From contig NW_026262740.1 in NCBI RefSeq assembly GCF_021869535.1, positions 310,001-374,000 of the forward strand: a stretch of DNA of 64,000 bases. The letters are read 5' to 3'. The number at the start of each line of letters is the position of its first letter. Positions within the stretch are counted from its first letter, which is position 1. Source of the stretch: Mytilus californianus (Eukaryota; Mollusca; Bivalvia; Mytilida; Mytilidae). Of the stretch, positions 23,953 to 36,857 are shown one piece after another. Below the pieces are notes generated by a model. It made no database searches, was not told the DNA's origin, and was given only the letters and a program-made list of their open reading frames with translations. A program made the position numbers and the translations under genes.

Positions 23953-25572
23953 CTGTAATTGGATAAATGAAAATGTCATGAATCTACCTGGATGTCTTTT
24001 AGTTATTCAGAGAAAGAAGAGAATGAGCTAAGGCGGCTAATGCCATACAATTAGGCGAATAATACAGACAACGTCGTGTTCAATGACAAATTACAATCAA
24101 ACAAACACATAATCTCCTTGAGGATAATCGGTTCCTACATGTATCGTGAAACAAGCTCAAAATCGTATACAGAGTGATTAATCATCACCAGAGGACAGAT
24201 TGGCAAATATATCAGGTTTATTCTACATTATTACTAAAAGTTGTATTCGGTGATATTACCGTAAGAAACATGAGGTCGAACTTCTGACACCGTCAACTTT
24301 GATATTATAGCGGTTATCTTGGGGTTGGTAACATTGATAGATTAGTTGCACTTGTTTGAATAATTTTCTTTTTTTAAATTCGTAGCTACTTTACAAATGC
24401 ATTACTCTACATAAACGTCTCGAAATTAATAAAGTTACAGGACGCTCTCTTAGCAAGATTTACGACATGATGTGGATTTCGAAATGCCAAGACATTATTT
24501 GCAATCATTTTAAGTAAAAATATTTAAAAGACCACACAGTTAGTTATTGTAAAATTTTACATCACTTTTTATAATAGGAGTCCTTCAAGTTTAAAAGTTT
24601 CTTATTAACCATTATATTTAGGTCAAATGGAGACAACTTCACAAATGGTCTGTGGTATTTAGTCGACTTGGCGTCTGAATTTAAGTTGCACGGGTAAGTA
24701 TATCAACCAATTTGTTTACATCTTGGTCTCCATACACGACCATTAATAACTGTGTATTTGAGCGGTTTCACCGATTTTACGTGTACGTTAATTGTTCTAT
24801 GACTCGATACGATTTTTATGTTATCCAGCAAGTGATTCGGTGTATCAACCTAATCCAGTTGGTAGAAAAACAGTACTTTTCTTTCGATTCTTTAATAACT
24901 GACTTGTGCTTCTCGTTATGCATCACAAGCATCGAAAGAATAGTAAAAGATAAGATTGTATATCTTTTTTCTGGTTGTTTATTTCTGAATATTTGTTGGG
25001 ATAAGTGCAATTGCTAATAAAAGTTTTAATCTCTGTCAGTTTTGTTAGTTGATGAGTGCTCTTCATTAAATTATCTTTCCTTTCAATTTGTTCATATCCC
25101 CAAAACATTTGCAAGAACCGGCAATGCCCAAGCGCTCCTCGGGAATGAAGCTTAATAAAATATGCAAAATCCAATGCCGTTTGTTTTCATTTGCTGCAGG
25201 TATTTCATGATTCTCTTTTTCTATTTCTGTATTCCAGCGAATTTTCAATTACTAATTCCGTTATCAATCAGTTATTGTAGTGTGATTTAAATTAAAAACA
25301 AAAACGTTGTTGTTCGATGCTTCATCTGTGGGTACAAAATATGAAACGTTTGACAGCACAGAAAACACAAAAAATTAAAACCTTAAACGGTACAATGTAA
25401 AATCTCTTAATTTACAAGCCGATATACATGTACCATTGTGTACGGTGAACAACTGACATATCTAAATTTGAGACTGGTAAAAAAACAAAATAATCCGAAT
25501 GGTGTCAATAAAAATAAATTTGTCACGTTAAACGATCAATTAATTGAAAATAAAAATAAAAGCTTTTACTAC

Positions 25573-25869
25573 CTTGTATCAGTGTCTGCTTGGTTTTAGA
25601 CTCCGAATAATGGCTTTTGGCATCTTTATAAACAGAACGTAGTTTAAATTCATAATATGTTTCAGGTAGCAGATTTTGAAGTGTGTACAAGCGTCGTCCA
25701 TTTTCCCCTTCCACTACATCTTTAGAAGAGAATGTCCTGACAGGCAGGTTTTCTGTACCTGGAGGTCGATCGCCAAGCTCATACGATAGGCACTCGTCTT
25801 GGACATCTATAAACCATTCAATGGTAATGGAACAATTAGTGCATTCAACTATGTCAAATTTTCTAGGAG
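25573..25869 (-). CDS. Fibronectin type III exon, unit 2 (open)
   Basis: Same structure as unit 1, but 297 nt: one codon is missing in the loop (GDRPPGTENLP in place of the longer unit-1 loop). Acceptor 'tccattacag', donor 'gtagta'; phase 1 at both ends; no internal stop. The key FN3 residues are kept (Trp in 'TIEWF', 'LLPETYYEFKLRSV'). Spliced to unit 1 it would give two adjacent FN3 domains. Being intact, it is the best candidate, with unit 1, for a functional domain. Confidence 0.8.
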
Positions 25870-27137
25870 CTGTAATGGATAAATGAAAATGTCATCAATC
25901 TACCTGGATATCTTTTAGTAATTCAGAGAAAGAGGAAATTGATATAAGGCGGTTAATACCATACAATTAAGGGAACAAAACAGACAACGTCATGTTCAAT
26001 GACACATTACAATCAAACAAACACATATTCCTTGAGGATCATCGGTTCCTACATGTATCGTGAAACAAGCTTAAAATCGTATAAATAGTGATAAATCATC
26101 AACCGAGCGCAGACTGGTAAATTTATTAGGTTTATTCTAAAATATTACCAAAAGTTGTATTCGGTGATATTACCGTAAGAAACATGAGGTCGAACTTCTG
26201 ACACCGTCAACTTTGATATTATAGCGGTTATCTTGGGGTTACTAACATTGATACATTAGTTGCACTTGTTTGAATAATTTTCTTTTTTCAATTCGTAGCT
26301 ACTTTACATGCACGTCTCGAAATTAAAAAAGTTACAGAACGCTCTCTCAGAATGATTTACGACATGATGTGGATTTCGAAAAGCAAGACATTATTTGCAA
26401 TCATTTTGAGTAAAAATATTTAAAAGACCACACGGTTAGTTATTGTAAAATTTTACATCACTTTTAATATTAGGAGTCCTTCAAGTTTAATTTTCTTATT
26501 AACCATTATCTTTAGGTCAAATGAAGACAACTTCATAATTGGTCTGTGGTATTTAGTCGACTTGGCGTCTGAATTTAGGATGCACGGGTAAGTAGATCGA
26601 CCCATTTGTTTACATCTTGGTCTCCATACACGACAATGAATAACTGTGTATTTGAGCGGTTTCACCGATTTTACGTGTACGTTAATTGTTCTATGATTCA
26701 ATACTTTTTTTTACATTATCCAGCAAGTGATTCGGTGTATCAACCTATTCCAAATGGTAGAAAAACAGTACATTTCTTTAAAAAGACAATGTTTCTATTT
26801 CTGCATTCTATTCTTTAATATCTGACTTGTGTGTCTCGTTATGCATCACCAGCATCGGAAGAATAGTAAAAAATTAGATAGTATATCTTCTTTCAGGTTG
26901 TTTATTTCTGAAGATTTGTTGGGATAAAAGCAATTGCTAATAAAAGTTTTAATCTCTGTCAGTTTTGTTAGTTGAGTGCTCTTTCCTTTCCTTTCAATTT
27001 GTACATATCCCCAGAACATTCTCTAGAACCGACATACCAAAGCGCTCCCTGGGAATGAAGCTTAGTAAAAATTGCAACATCAAATGCCGTTAGTTTTCAT
27101 TTGCTGCAGGTATTTCATGATTCTCTATTGCTATTTC

Positions 27138-27557
27138 CTCCCCAAGGGTGACTGGGGAATAGAAGTATGGTCACCATTGGTCTTCCTCCGACCGGCAGTA
27201 AAACCCGTGCTAAAGTGGGGCGTCCGTTTGGCTGTGCGGGATGTACAAATTTGCAGCCACGTTCGGTCAGAATGGGGACGTTAAATCCGATGCCTCGTGT
27301 AAAGAGAGTGCCACGCTCTTTGCACGTTAAGAACCCTTGCAACAACTCTTTGAGGGGTCCGTAGGTGACCTGTTGCAAGGCTAAATTTCTGTCCCTATCC
27401 AATATACCCTCATTTCCCGTGGCAGTCTAAATTTCTCCGACCTTAATCCCTTAATCTATTACAGAACCTACCTATTGTATTTATTGTGAACTTGTTCTCG
27501 TCCTGAATATGCATGAAATATTTGCCACTGGACGTTAAGCAACCAACAATCAATCAA
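27138..27557 (+). mobile_element. CAAT-tailed SINE-like element, young copy with 14-bp TSD
   Basis: Head 'ctccccaagggtgactgggg', tail 'accaacaatcaatcaa'. The target duplication 'tctattgctatttc' is at 27,124-27,137 and 27,558-27,571. The unoccupied site 'ttctctattgctatttctgt' is present in unit 1 (23,290) and unit 4 (29,490) of the surrounding tandem array, and in altered form in unit 2 (25,211). It carries the diagnostic 'cccttaatctattacag' and 'gtgaacttgttc' of the youngest subgroup. Confidence 0.95.
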
Positions 27558-27922
27558 TCTATTGCTATTTCTGTATTCCAGCGAATTTTCAATTACTAAT
27601 TCCGTTATCAATCAGTTATTGTAGTGTGATTTAAATTTAAAAAAAAGAAAAACGTTGTTCTTCGATGCTACATCTGTGGGTACAAAATATGAAACGTTTG
27701 AGAGCATAGAAAACACAAATAATTAAAACCGTAAACGGTACAATGTAAAATCTCTTAATTTACAAGCCGATATACATGTACCATTGTGTACGGTGAACAA
27801 CTGACATATCTAAATTTGAGACTGGTAAAAAAACAAAATAATCCGGATAGTGTCAATACAGATAGATCTGCGTTACGTTAAACGATCTATTTATTGGAAA
27901 TAAAAATAAAAGCTTTCACTAC

Positions 27923-28219
27923 CTTGTATCAGTGTCTACTTGGTTTTAGACTCCGAATAATGGCTTTTGGCATCTTTATAAACAGAACGAAGTTTAAATT
28001 CATAATATGTTTCAGGTAGCAGATTTTGAAGTGTGTACAAGCGTCGTCCATTTTCCCCTTTCACTACATCCTTAGAAGAGAATGTCCTGACAGGCAGGTT
28101 TTCTGTACCTGGAGGTCGATCTCCAAGCTCATACGATAGGCACTCGTCTTGGACATCAATAAACCATTCAATGGTTATTGAACAATCAGTGCATTCAACT
28201 ATGTCAAATTTTCTAGGAG
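27923..28219 (-). pseudogene. Fibronectin type III exon, unit 3 (nonsense codon)
   Basis: 297-nt exon with splice borders preserved and nearly the same sequence as unit 2. Near its end the codon CAG of units 1, 2 and 4 is TAG (minus strand; plus positions 27,936-27,938), cutting the domain just after 'SHYSESKTK'. If the exon is included the protein ends there, so it is probably skipped or dead. Confidence 0.8.
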
Positions 28220-29857
28220 CTGTAAATGGATAAATGAAAATGTCATCAATCTACCTGGATATCTTTTAGTTATTCAGAGAAAGAGGAAATTGATATAAGG
28301 CGGTTAATGCCATACAATTAAGCGAATAAAACTGACAACGTCATGTTCAATGACACATTACAATCAAACAAACACACATTCTCCTTGAGGATCATCGGTT
28401 CCTACATGTATCGTGAAACAAGCTTAAAATCGTATAAATAGTGATAAATAATCAACCGAGCGCAGACTGGTAAATTTATCAGGTTTATTCTAAAATATTA
28501 CGTAAAGTTGTATTCAGTGATATTACCGGAAGAAACATGAGGTCGAACTTCTGACACCGTCAACTTTGATATTATAGCGGTTATCTTGGGGTTAGTAACA
28601 TTGATACATTAGTTGCACTTGTTTGAATAATTTTCTTTTTTTAATTCGTAGAAACTTTACAGATGCATTACTCTACATAAACGTCTCGAAATTAATAAAG
28701 TTACAGAACGCTCTCTCAGCAAGATTTACGACATAAAGGTGGATTTCGAAAAGCAAGACACTATTTGCAATCATTTTGAGTAAAAATATTTAAAAGACCA
28801 CACGGTTAGTTATTGTAAAATTTTACATCACTTTTAATACTAGGAGTCCTTCAAGTTTAAGTTTCTTATTAGCCATTATCTTTAGGTCAAATGGAGACAA
28901 CTTCACAAATGGTCTGTGGTATTTAGTCGACTTGGGGTCTGAATTTAAGATGCACGGGTAAGTAGATCGACCAATTTGTTTACATCTTGGTCTCCATACA
29001 CGACCATTTATAACTGTGTATTTGAGGGGTTTCACCGATTTTACGTGTACGTTAATTGTTCTATGACTCGATACAATTTTTATGTTATCCAGCAAGTGAT
29101 TCGGTGTATCAACCTATTCCAGATGGTAGAAAAACAGTACATTTCTTTAAAAAAAAGAATGTTTCTATTTCTGCATTCTATTCTTTAATATCTGACTTGT
29201 GTGTCTCGTTATGCATCACCAGCATCGGAAGAATAGTAAAAGATTAGATTGTATATCTTCTTTCAGGTTGTTTATTTCTGAAGATTTGTTGGGATAAAAG
29301 CAATTGCTAATAAAAGTTTTAATATCTGTCAGTTTTGTTAGTTGAGTGCTCTTTCCTTTCCTTTCAATTTGTACATATCCCCAAAACATTCTCTAGAACC
29401 GACATACCAAAGCGCTCCCCGGGAATGAAGCTTAATAAAAAATGCAAAATCAAATGCCATTTGTTTTCATTTGCTGCAGGTATTTCATGATTCTCTATTG
29501 CTATTTCTGTATTCCAGCGAATTTTCAATTACTAATTCCGTTATCAATCAGTTATTGTAGTGTGATTTAAATTTAAAAAAAGAAAAACGTTGTTCTTCGA
29601 TGCTACACCTGTTGGTAAAAAATATGAAACGTTTGAGAGCATAGAAAACACAAATAATTAAAACCTTAAACGGTACAATGTAAAATCTCTTAATTTACAA
29701 GCCGATATACATGTACCATTGTGTACGGTGAACGACTGACATATCTAAATTTGAGACTGGTAAAAAAACAAAATAATCCGTATCGTGTCAATACATATAA
29801 ATTTGTGTTACGTTAAACGATCAATTAATTGGAAATAAAAATAAAAGCTTTCACTAC

Positions 29858-30154
29858 CTAGTTTCAGTGTCTGCTTGGTTTTAGACTGCGAATAATGGCT
29901 TTTGGCATCTTTCTAAACAGAACGCAGTTTAAATTCATAATATGTTTCAGGTAGCAGATTTTGAATTGTGTACTTGCGTCGTCCATGTTCCCCTTCCACT
30001 ACATCTTTAGAAGAGAATGTCCTGACAGGCAGGTTTTCTGCATCTGGAGGTCGATGATCAGGCTCATACGATAAGTACTCGTCTTGGTCATCAATAAACC
30101 ATTCAATGCTTATTGAACAATCAGTGCATTCAACTATGTCAAATTTTCAAGGAC
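29858..30154 (-). pseudogene. Fibronectin type III exon, unit 4 (nonsense codon)
   Basis: 297-nt exon, the most divergent of units 2 to 4. The second full codon, AGA in units 1 to 3, is TGA (plus positions 30,147-30,149). The rest of the frame stays open. Being first in minus-strand order, its loss would remove the whole domain, unless an upstream gene simply skips it. Confidence 0.75.
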
Positions 30155-30954
30155 CTGTAAATTGATATATGAAAATGTCATCAATCTACCTGGATATCTT
30201 TTAGTTATTCAGAGAAAGAAGAAGAGAATGATCTAAAGCGGTTAATGCAAAACAATTGAGGGAAAAATACAGACAACGTCGTTATCAATGACAACTTACA
30301 AGCAAACAAACACACGTTCTCTTTAAGGATCATCGGTTCCTACATGTATTGTGAAACAAGCTTAAAATCGTATAAATAGTAATCATCAACCGAGCGCAGA
30401 TTTATTCTAAATTATTACTAAAAGTTGTATTCGATGATATTACCGTAAGAAACATGAGGTCGAACTTCTGACACCGTCAAATTTGATATTATAGCGGTTA
30501 TCTTGGGGTTAGTATCATTGATACATTATTTGCATTTGTTTGAATAATTTTCTTTTTTTAATTCGTAAGTATTTCACAAATGCATTACTCTACAAGAAAG
30601 TCTCGAAATTAATAAAGTTACAGAACGCTCTCTTAAGAAGATTTACGACATGATGTGGATTTCTAAATGCAAAGACATTATTTTCAATCATTTTGATTAA
30701 AAAGTACTGAATCAGACTTATTAAGTCAAGTCGAGACCAAAGTCGAGTACAGTTAATTACTGTCGAGATTATATCGAGTTTTGTCAAGTAAAATCAGTTT
30801 GTAGTGTAGGACAAGCGTAAAATCGTACAAATAGTGATAAAACACCTGATATCAGATTGGTACATGTAGCATGTCTTATTCTAAAAGATTATTAAAAATT
30901 GTAGTCGGTGATGTCACAGAAAAAAATGACGAACTTCTGGTACCGTCAAATGTG

Positions 30955-31232
30955 TATCAGTGACGCTCAGATCAAAATAGTTATAAAACCTAGCAAGTAC
31001 AAAGTTAAGAGCATTGAGAATCCAAAATTAAAAAAGTAGGACCAAATACGGCTAAGGTCATGTATGCCTCGGATAAGAAAATCCTTAGTATTTCGAAAAT
31101 TCATACTTTTGTAAACAAGAAATTTATAAGAATGACCAAGTAATTGATATTAATGTCGACTCCGAAGTGCTGACTACTAAACGTTTAAAAAAATGAGTGG
31201 TTTAGATAAACTCATCATATATACCAGGATTA
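30955..31232. repeat. Dispersed mussel-type repeat pieces
   Basis: 'tatcagtgacgctcagatca' through 'agaaatttataagaatgacc' to 'actcatcatatataccagga' matches, in another order, the families at 4.4 and 12.7 kb. No gene. Confidence 0.65.
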
Positions 31233-31329
31233 GACTGAAGTGTAGAAACAATATGTACGAAGTAAAATCAAATAATAAAGTGGTCTAATGATAATGTTAA
31301 GGTTAATGATAAGTTTAACGACAGGGATC

Positions 31330-31880
31330 ATGTTAAGTACAAGATAACGTGTAAGGATAAGGTTATGTATAAGGTTGAGGGTAATGATAAGGTTAAGGTT
31401 AGGTATAAGGTTGAGGGTAATGATAAGGATAAGGTTAAGTATAAGGTTGAGGGTAATGATAAGGATAAGGTTGAGGGTAATGATAAGGATAAGGTTAGGT
31501 ATAAGGTTGAGGGTAATGATAAGGATAAGGTTAAGTATAAGGTTGAGGGTAATGATAAGGATAAGGTTAGGTATAAGGTTGAGGGTAATGATAAGGATAA
31601 GGTTAAGTATAAGGTTGAGGGTAATGATAAGGATAAGGTTAAGGGTAATGATAAGGATAAGGTTAGGTTTAAGGGTAATGATAATGATAAGGTTAAGTAT
31701 AAGGTTGAGGGTAATGATAAGGATAAGTTTAAGTATAAGGTTAAAGGTAATGATAAGGATAAGGTTAGGTATAAAGTTGAGGGTAATGATAAGAATAAGG
31801 ATAAGGTTAAGTATAAGATTAAGGGTAATGATAAGGATTAGGTTAAGTAAAAGGTTAAAGGGATTGACAAGGATAAGGTT
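31330..31880. repeat. Hexamer array with 36-bp higher-order unit
   Basis: The 36-bp unit is six hexamers: aaggtt gagggt aatgat aaggat aaggtt aagtat, or with aggtat. It repeats with few changes from about 31,370 to 31,800. Shorter versions lie at 32,290-32,640, 33,020-33,260, 33,990-34,110, 35,880-36,060 and 36,430-36,600. Two of three plus frames are open simply because the hexamers lack stops in them: one reads KVEGNDKDKV, the other RLRVMIRIRL. Confidence 0.9.
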
Positions 31881-33391
31881 AAGTATAAGGTTGCGTCTGA
31901 GGATGAGGACAAGGATAAGTATAAAATTAGTTTTGAAGATAAAGAGAGGTGTAAAGAGTGAGTGTTGATTAACTTAAGATTATATATATTAATATAGTAG
32001 CGGATAAGTTTATAGATTAGTATAAGTCATTGTATGAGGTTAAGATAGTATTTCAGACAAACAAATCATAAATACACAAGGACGAGTATGATAACTCTTT
32101 AATATTCCATTTTCAATTCCTTTGCATTATCCTAAAATATAATCGTGTAAAATAAGATGCTTTCTATTTGCAAAAACATATTCATTTTGTTTGGAAGCAA
32201 TGCATATCTGTATTGTGTAACGAGGACAAAAATGATTGGGTTGAGACTACTATGTAGAAACGATATGTACGAAGATAAATACAATAATACAGTCGATTAA
32301 GGTTAATGATAAGTTTAACGGTAAAGATGAGGTTAAGTAAAGGTAACGTCTTAGGATAAGGTTACGTATAAGGTTAAGAGTAATGATAAGGATAAGTTTA
32401 AGTATAAGGTTATGGGTAATGATAAGGATAAGTTTAAGTATAAGGTTAAGGGTAATGATAAGGATAAGTTTAAGTATAAGATTAAGGGTATTGATAAGGA
32501 TAAATTTAAGTATGAGGTTGAGGGTAATGATAAGGATAAGTTTAAGTATAAGGTTAAGGGTAATGATAAGGATTAGGTTAAGTAAAAGGTTAAAGGGTTT
32601 GACAAGGATAAGGTTAAGTATAAGTTACGTCTGAGGACAAGGATAAGTATAAAATTAGTTTTGAAGATAAAGAGAGGTGTAAAGAGTGAGTGTTGATAAA
32701 CTTAAGATTATAGATATTAATATAGTAGCAGATAAGTCTATAGATTAGTATAAGTCATTGTATGAGGGTCAGATAGTATTTCAGACAAACAAATCATAAA
32801 TACACAAGGACGAGTATGATAACTCTTTAATATTCCATTTACAAAACCTTTGCATTATCTTAAAATATAGTCGTGTAAAATAAGATGCTTTCTACTTGCA
32901 AAAACATATTCATTTTGTTGGGAAGCAACGCATATCTGTATTGTGTAACGAGGACAAAAATGATTGGGTTGAGATAACTATGTAGAAACGATATGTACGA
33001 AGTAAAATATAATAATACAGTCGTCTGATGATAAGATTAAGGTTAATGATAAGTTTAACGGTAAGGATGAGGTTAAGTACAAGGTAACGTCTAAGGATAA
33101 GGTTACGTATAAGGTTAAGGGTAATGATAAGGTTAAGTATAAGATTAAGGGTAATGATAAGGATAAGGTTAAGTAAAAGGTTAAGGGAATTGATAAGGAT
33201 AAGGTTAAGTATAAGATTGCGTCTGAGGATGTGGATAAGGTTAAGTATAAGTTAGTCTGAGGACAAGGATAAGTATAAAATTAGTTTTGAAGATTAAGAG
33301 ATGTGTAAAGAGTGAGTGTTGATAACCTTTAGATTATAGATATTAATATAGTAGCAGATAAGTCTATAGATTAGTATAAGTCATTGTATGA

Positions 33392-33814
33392 TTGATTGAT
33401 TGATTGTTGGTTGCTTAACGTCCAGTGGCAAATATTTCATGCATATTCAGGACGAGAACAAGTTCACAATAAATACAATAGGTAGGATCTGTAATAGATT
33501 AAGGGATTAAGGTCGGAGAAATTTAGACTGCCACGGGAAATGAGGGTATATTGGATAGGAACAGAAATTTAGCCTTGCAACAGGTCACCTACGGACCCCT
33601 CAAAGAGTTGTTGCAAGGGTTCTTAACGTGCAAAGAGCATGGCACTCTCTTTACACGAGGCATCGGATTTAACGTCCCCATTCTGACCGGACGTGGCTGC
33701 AAATTTGTACATCCCGCACAGCCAAACGGACGCCCCACTTTAGCACGGGTTTTACTGCCGGTCGGAGGAAGACCAATGGTGACCATACTTCTATACCCCA
33801 GTCACCCTTGGGGT
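33392..33814 (-). mobile_element. CAAT-tailed SINE-like element, young copy with 13-bp TSD
   Basis: The target duplication 'agtcattgtatga' is at 33,379-33,391 and 33,815-33,827. The neighbouring block copies at about 32,025 and 32,755 keep the unoccupied site 'agtcattgtatgagg' and continue 'cagatagtatttcaga' just as the sequence after the insertion does. It has the youngest-subgroup diagnostic 'agattaagggattaaggtcg'. Confidence 0.95.
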
Positions 33815-34986
33815 AGTCATTGTATGAGGTTCAGATAGTATTTCAGACAAACAAATCATAAATACACAAGGACGAGTATGATAACTCTTTAATATTCCAT
33901 TTACAAAACCATTGCATTATTTTAAAATATAGTCGTGTAAAATAAGATGCTTTCTACTTGCAAAACATATTCATTTTGTTGGGAAGCAAGGTTAATGATA
34001 AGTTTAACGGTAAGGATGAGGTTAAGTACAAGGTAACATCTAAGAATTAGGTTACGTATAAGGTTAAGGGTAATGATAAGTATAAGGTTAAGTATAAGGT
34101 TAAACATGATTGGGTTTAGATTGCAGTGTTGAAACGAGGTAAGGGTTAGGTTAAGAATAAAATTACTTTTGAGATTAACAATAGGATTATGCAGTGGGTG
34201 TTGATAAACTTAAGATTAGAATATAATAGCAAATAAGTCTATAGATTATAAGTCATTGTGTAATGTTGAGATAGTAGATCAGACAAACGGACAAGGAACA
34301 CTCAGAGAAGAGTTTTATTACTCCTCACCTTTGGGTAAGATCTTGTATTCATTTTACAAAACCTGTGCATTATTGCTAAATTTAAGTCGAGTAAAATAAA
34401 ATGGTTTTGACTTGCAATACAATCCATTTCTCTTGGAAGCAATGCATTTCTGTATTGTGTAAACGATGTAAAATATTATTGGATTAAGCATACGGTGTAG
34501 AAACGATATGTACAAAATAAGTACAATATGAGAAGTCGTCACAGAATACGGATTAGGTTAATAATGCAAATAAGGGTAAAGATGACGATACGGTTAAGTA
34601 AAAAAAAATACGTCTACGGTTAAATTCAGGGTTAAGTATTATGTTAACCTTCACCCTAACCATAACCCAAGGTGATTTTTTACGATTCCAAACGTAAAAC
34701 AATGATTAACAATTTTGATTCTATGCAAGTTTTAAACACAATGACTGATTTTATTCTATCTCCTATCTTTTGATTTCCACCTTTTTAAAACATTTTAAAC
34801 AGCAAACCATGTGTTGTTATGTTATTGATTTGTTGATGACACTATTCAACAAATTGCCTGACACTTTTCGTGTGCCTGAATGTACGTTTGTCCAAAACTG
34901 GCTAGTGTACTGTTTATATACACATGCTCCTCAATGTATTTAAACTTTGTTTGATATATAATACCGCTTATTATTCCCTTTTTCAG

Positions 34987-35687
34987 GTAATTTCCAGAAT
35001 TTTGCGAGTAGTACCAAGGTTGTAGCCTCAAGAGAGATTAGTAAGTAACGTTTTTCATTATACGATAATTGAAAAGACATTATCCATGAAGGTAGAATAA
35101 ATAAGGTTTGAATGAATAAACAAATCAATAGAAGTATCTTTATGGGTTCAGTGAAAAGAGAATAGAACACCAGATTTATTATAAAACTACAAGTTTTTAT
35201 ACTCAATTTCATATGTAATCATGTACAAAACCAAATCCAATATTAAAGTCATCTGAGGATAAAGATAAGGTTAAAGCTAAGTATAAGGGTAGGGATAATG
35301 TTAAGTATAAGGTTTAGTATAATGTAAAAAGTTAGGGTTAGGGTTTGATTTCAATAACTTTGTCATTCCTTTTTTCAGGTCATTCTAGTATTTTCAGAGT
35401 AGTACCAAGGTTGTAGCTTCAAGAGAGATCAGTGAGTAATGTTTTCTCATTATACGAAAAATTAAAAAGACATTATCCATTAAGGTAGAAGCAATACGGT
35501 TTAAATGAATAAACAAATCAATAGAAGTATCCTAATTTGTTCAGTGAAAAGAGAATAGAACACCAGATCTATTATAAATCTGCAAGTTGAACATGTACTC
35601 ATGTACAAAACCAAATCCAATATTAAAGTTATCTTTTTTCAGGTCATTTTCCGAGTAGTACCGAGGTTGTAGCTTCAAGAGAGATTG
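34987..35687 (+). CDS. Three duplicated micro-exons (54, 53 and 45 nt)
   Basis: Exon a 34,987-35,040, exon b 35,379-35,431 and exon c 35,643-35,687 each sit between a 'ttttttcag' acceptor and a 'gtaagt' or 'gtgagt' donor. They share 'agtagtaccaaggttgtagc' and 'tcaagagagat'. Exons a and c are phase 1 at both ends and in that frame encode 'SSTKVVASREI' and 'SSTEVVASREI'. Exon b has lost one base and shifts the frame. Flanks are conserved too ('aagagaatagaacacc'). They do not join in frame to the exon at 38,689 (a TGA follows), so they may be 5' untranslated exons, part of another isoform, or relics. Confidence 0.5.
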
Positions 35688-36857
35688 GTAAGTAATATTT
35701 TTTCATTATACTAAAATCAAAAAGGCATTGTCCATGAAGGTAGAATAAATAAGGTTTGAATGCATAAACAAATCAATAGCAGTATCCTTATGGGTTTAGT
35801 GAAAAGAGAATAGAACCAGATCTATTATAAATCTGCAAGTTGGACATGTTATCATGTACATAACAAAATCCAATATTAAAGTAGTCTGATGATCAGGATA
35901 AGGTTAAGAATAAGGTTACGTCTAAGGATGAAGATGAAGTTAAGGGTAATGAGATGGTTAAGGTTAAGTACACGATTATGTCTGAGGACAAGGTTAAGGA
36001 TAAGATTACGTCTAAGGACAAAAATTATGATGATTATAAGGTTAAGGTTAATGATTGATAATTATAACATTTCGTCTGACGATAAGGTGAAGTATAAAAT
36101 TACTTTTGAGGATAAAGAAAAGATTAAGCAGTGAGTGTTGATAAACTTAAGATTATAATATAGTAGAAGTCCAAAGTTGAATATAAGTCATTGTATACGG
36201 TTGAAATAGTAAGAAATGTATGATCACTCCACATTTTTGGATAATATCTTGTATTGCATTTACAAAAACTTTGCATTATTTTTAAATAAAAGTCATATAA
36301 AATTAGATGCTTTCTACTTGTAATACATATTCATTTATCATGGAAGCAATGCATTTCTGTATTGTGTAAACGTTTGAGTGGGTTAAGATTGCAGTGTAGA
36401 AACGATATGTACGAAATAAAATCCAATATTATAAATCACCTAAGGATAAGGATAAGTTTAATAATTAGTTTAAGGATAAGGTTAAGTACAATGTTAGGTC
36501 TAAAAGGAGAAGATAAGGAAAGATATAAGGTTAAGGGTAATGATAGGTATAATGTTAAGTATAAGATTATGTCTGAGGGTAAGGTTAAGCATAAAAAAAA
36601 ATTGAGAATAAAGATATGATTGAGGAATGATTGTTGATAAACGTAAGATAATAATATAGTATCGGATAAGTCCAAAGGATTAGGGTTAGGTCTATAGACA
36701 AAATCGGGGTGTAGACTTAGACAGAAGGGTATATTAAGGTTGTGATATGGCTGACGTAGAAATATTTGAGGGTAAGGGTTAGGGTAAGGGTTAGACAGAA
36801 CTTTTTTTTTCCACAAAATGTATAATTGATCAGGTGGATATGATGGAGCTCTGAATA

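Larger units (their letters stand above)
22631..30700 (-). repeat. Four tandem ~1.93-kb units, each carrying one FN3 exon
   Basis: Units begin at 'gagtccttcaagttta': 22,631, 24,580, 26,474 and 28,845. Unit 3 is longer only because of a 420-bp SINE-like insertion at 27,138. Shared landmarks in each include 'catcttggtctccatacacg', 'gatttgttgggataa', 'tgtaccattgtg' and the FN3 exon on the minus strand. Units 2 to 4 resemble each other more than unit 1. After about 30,690 the match ends. Because each unit has one phase-1 exon with splice sites, the array looks like tandem exon duplication within one minus-strand gene. Confidence 0.85.

Noticed and set aside
31365-31968. Long KVEGNDKDKV-type and RLRVMIRIRL-type reading frames
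   Set aside because: Both frames are open only because the 36-bp hexamer unit lacks stops in them. Extreme repetitiveness and lack of splice or start context mark them as satellite by-products.
35325-35347. Interstitial telomere
   Set aside because: Only two or three TTAGGG-like words occur, inside degenerate hexamer DNA; this is too short and irregular.
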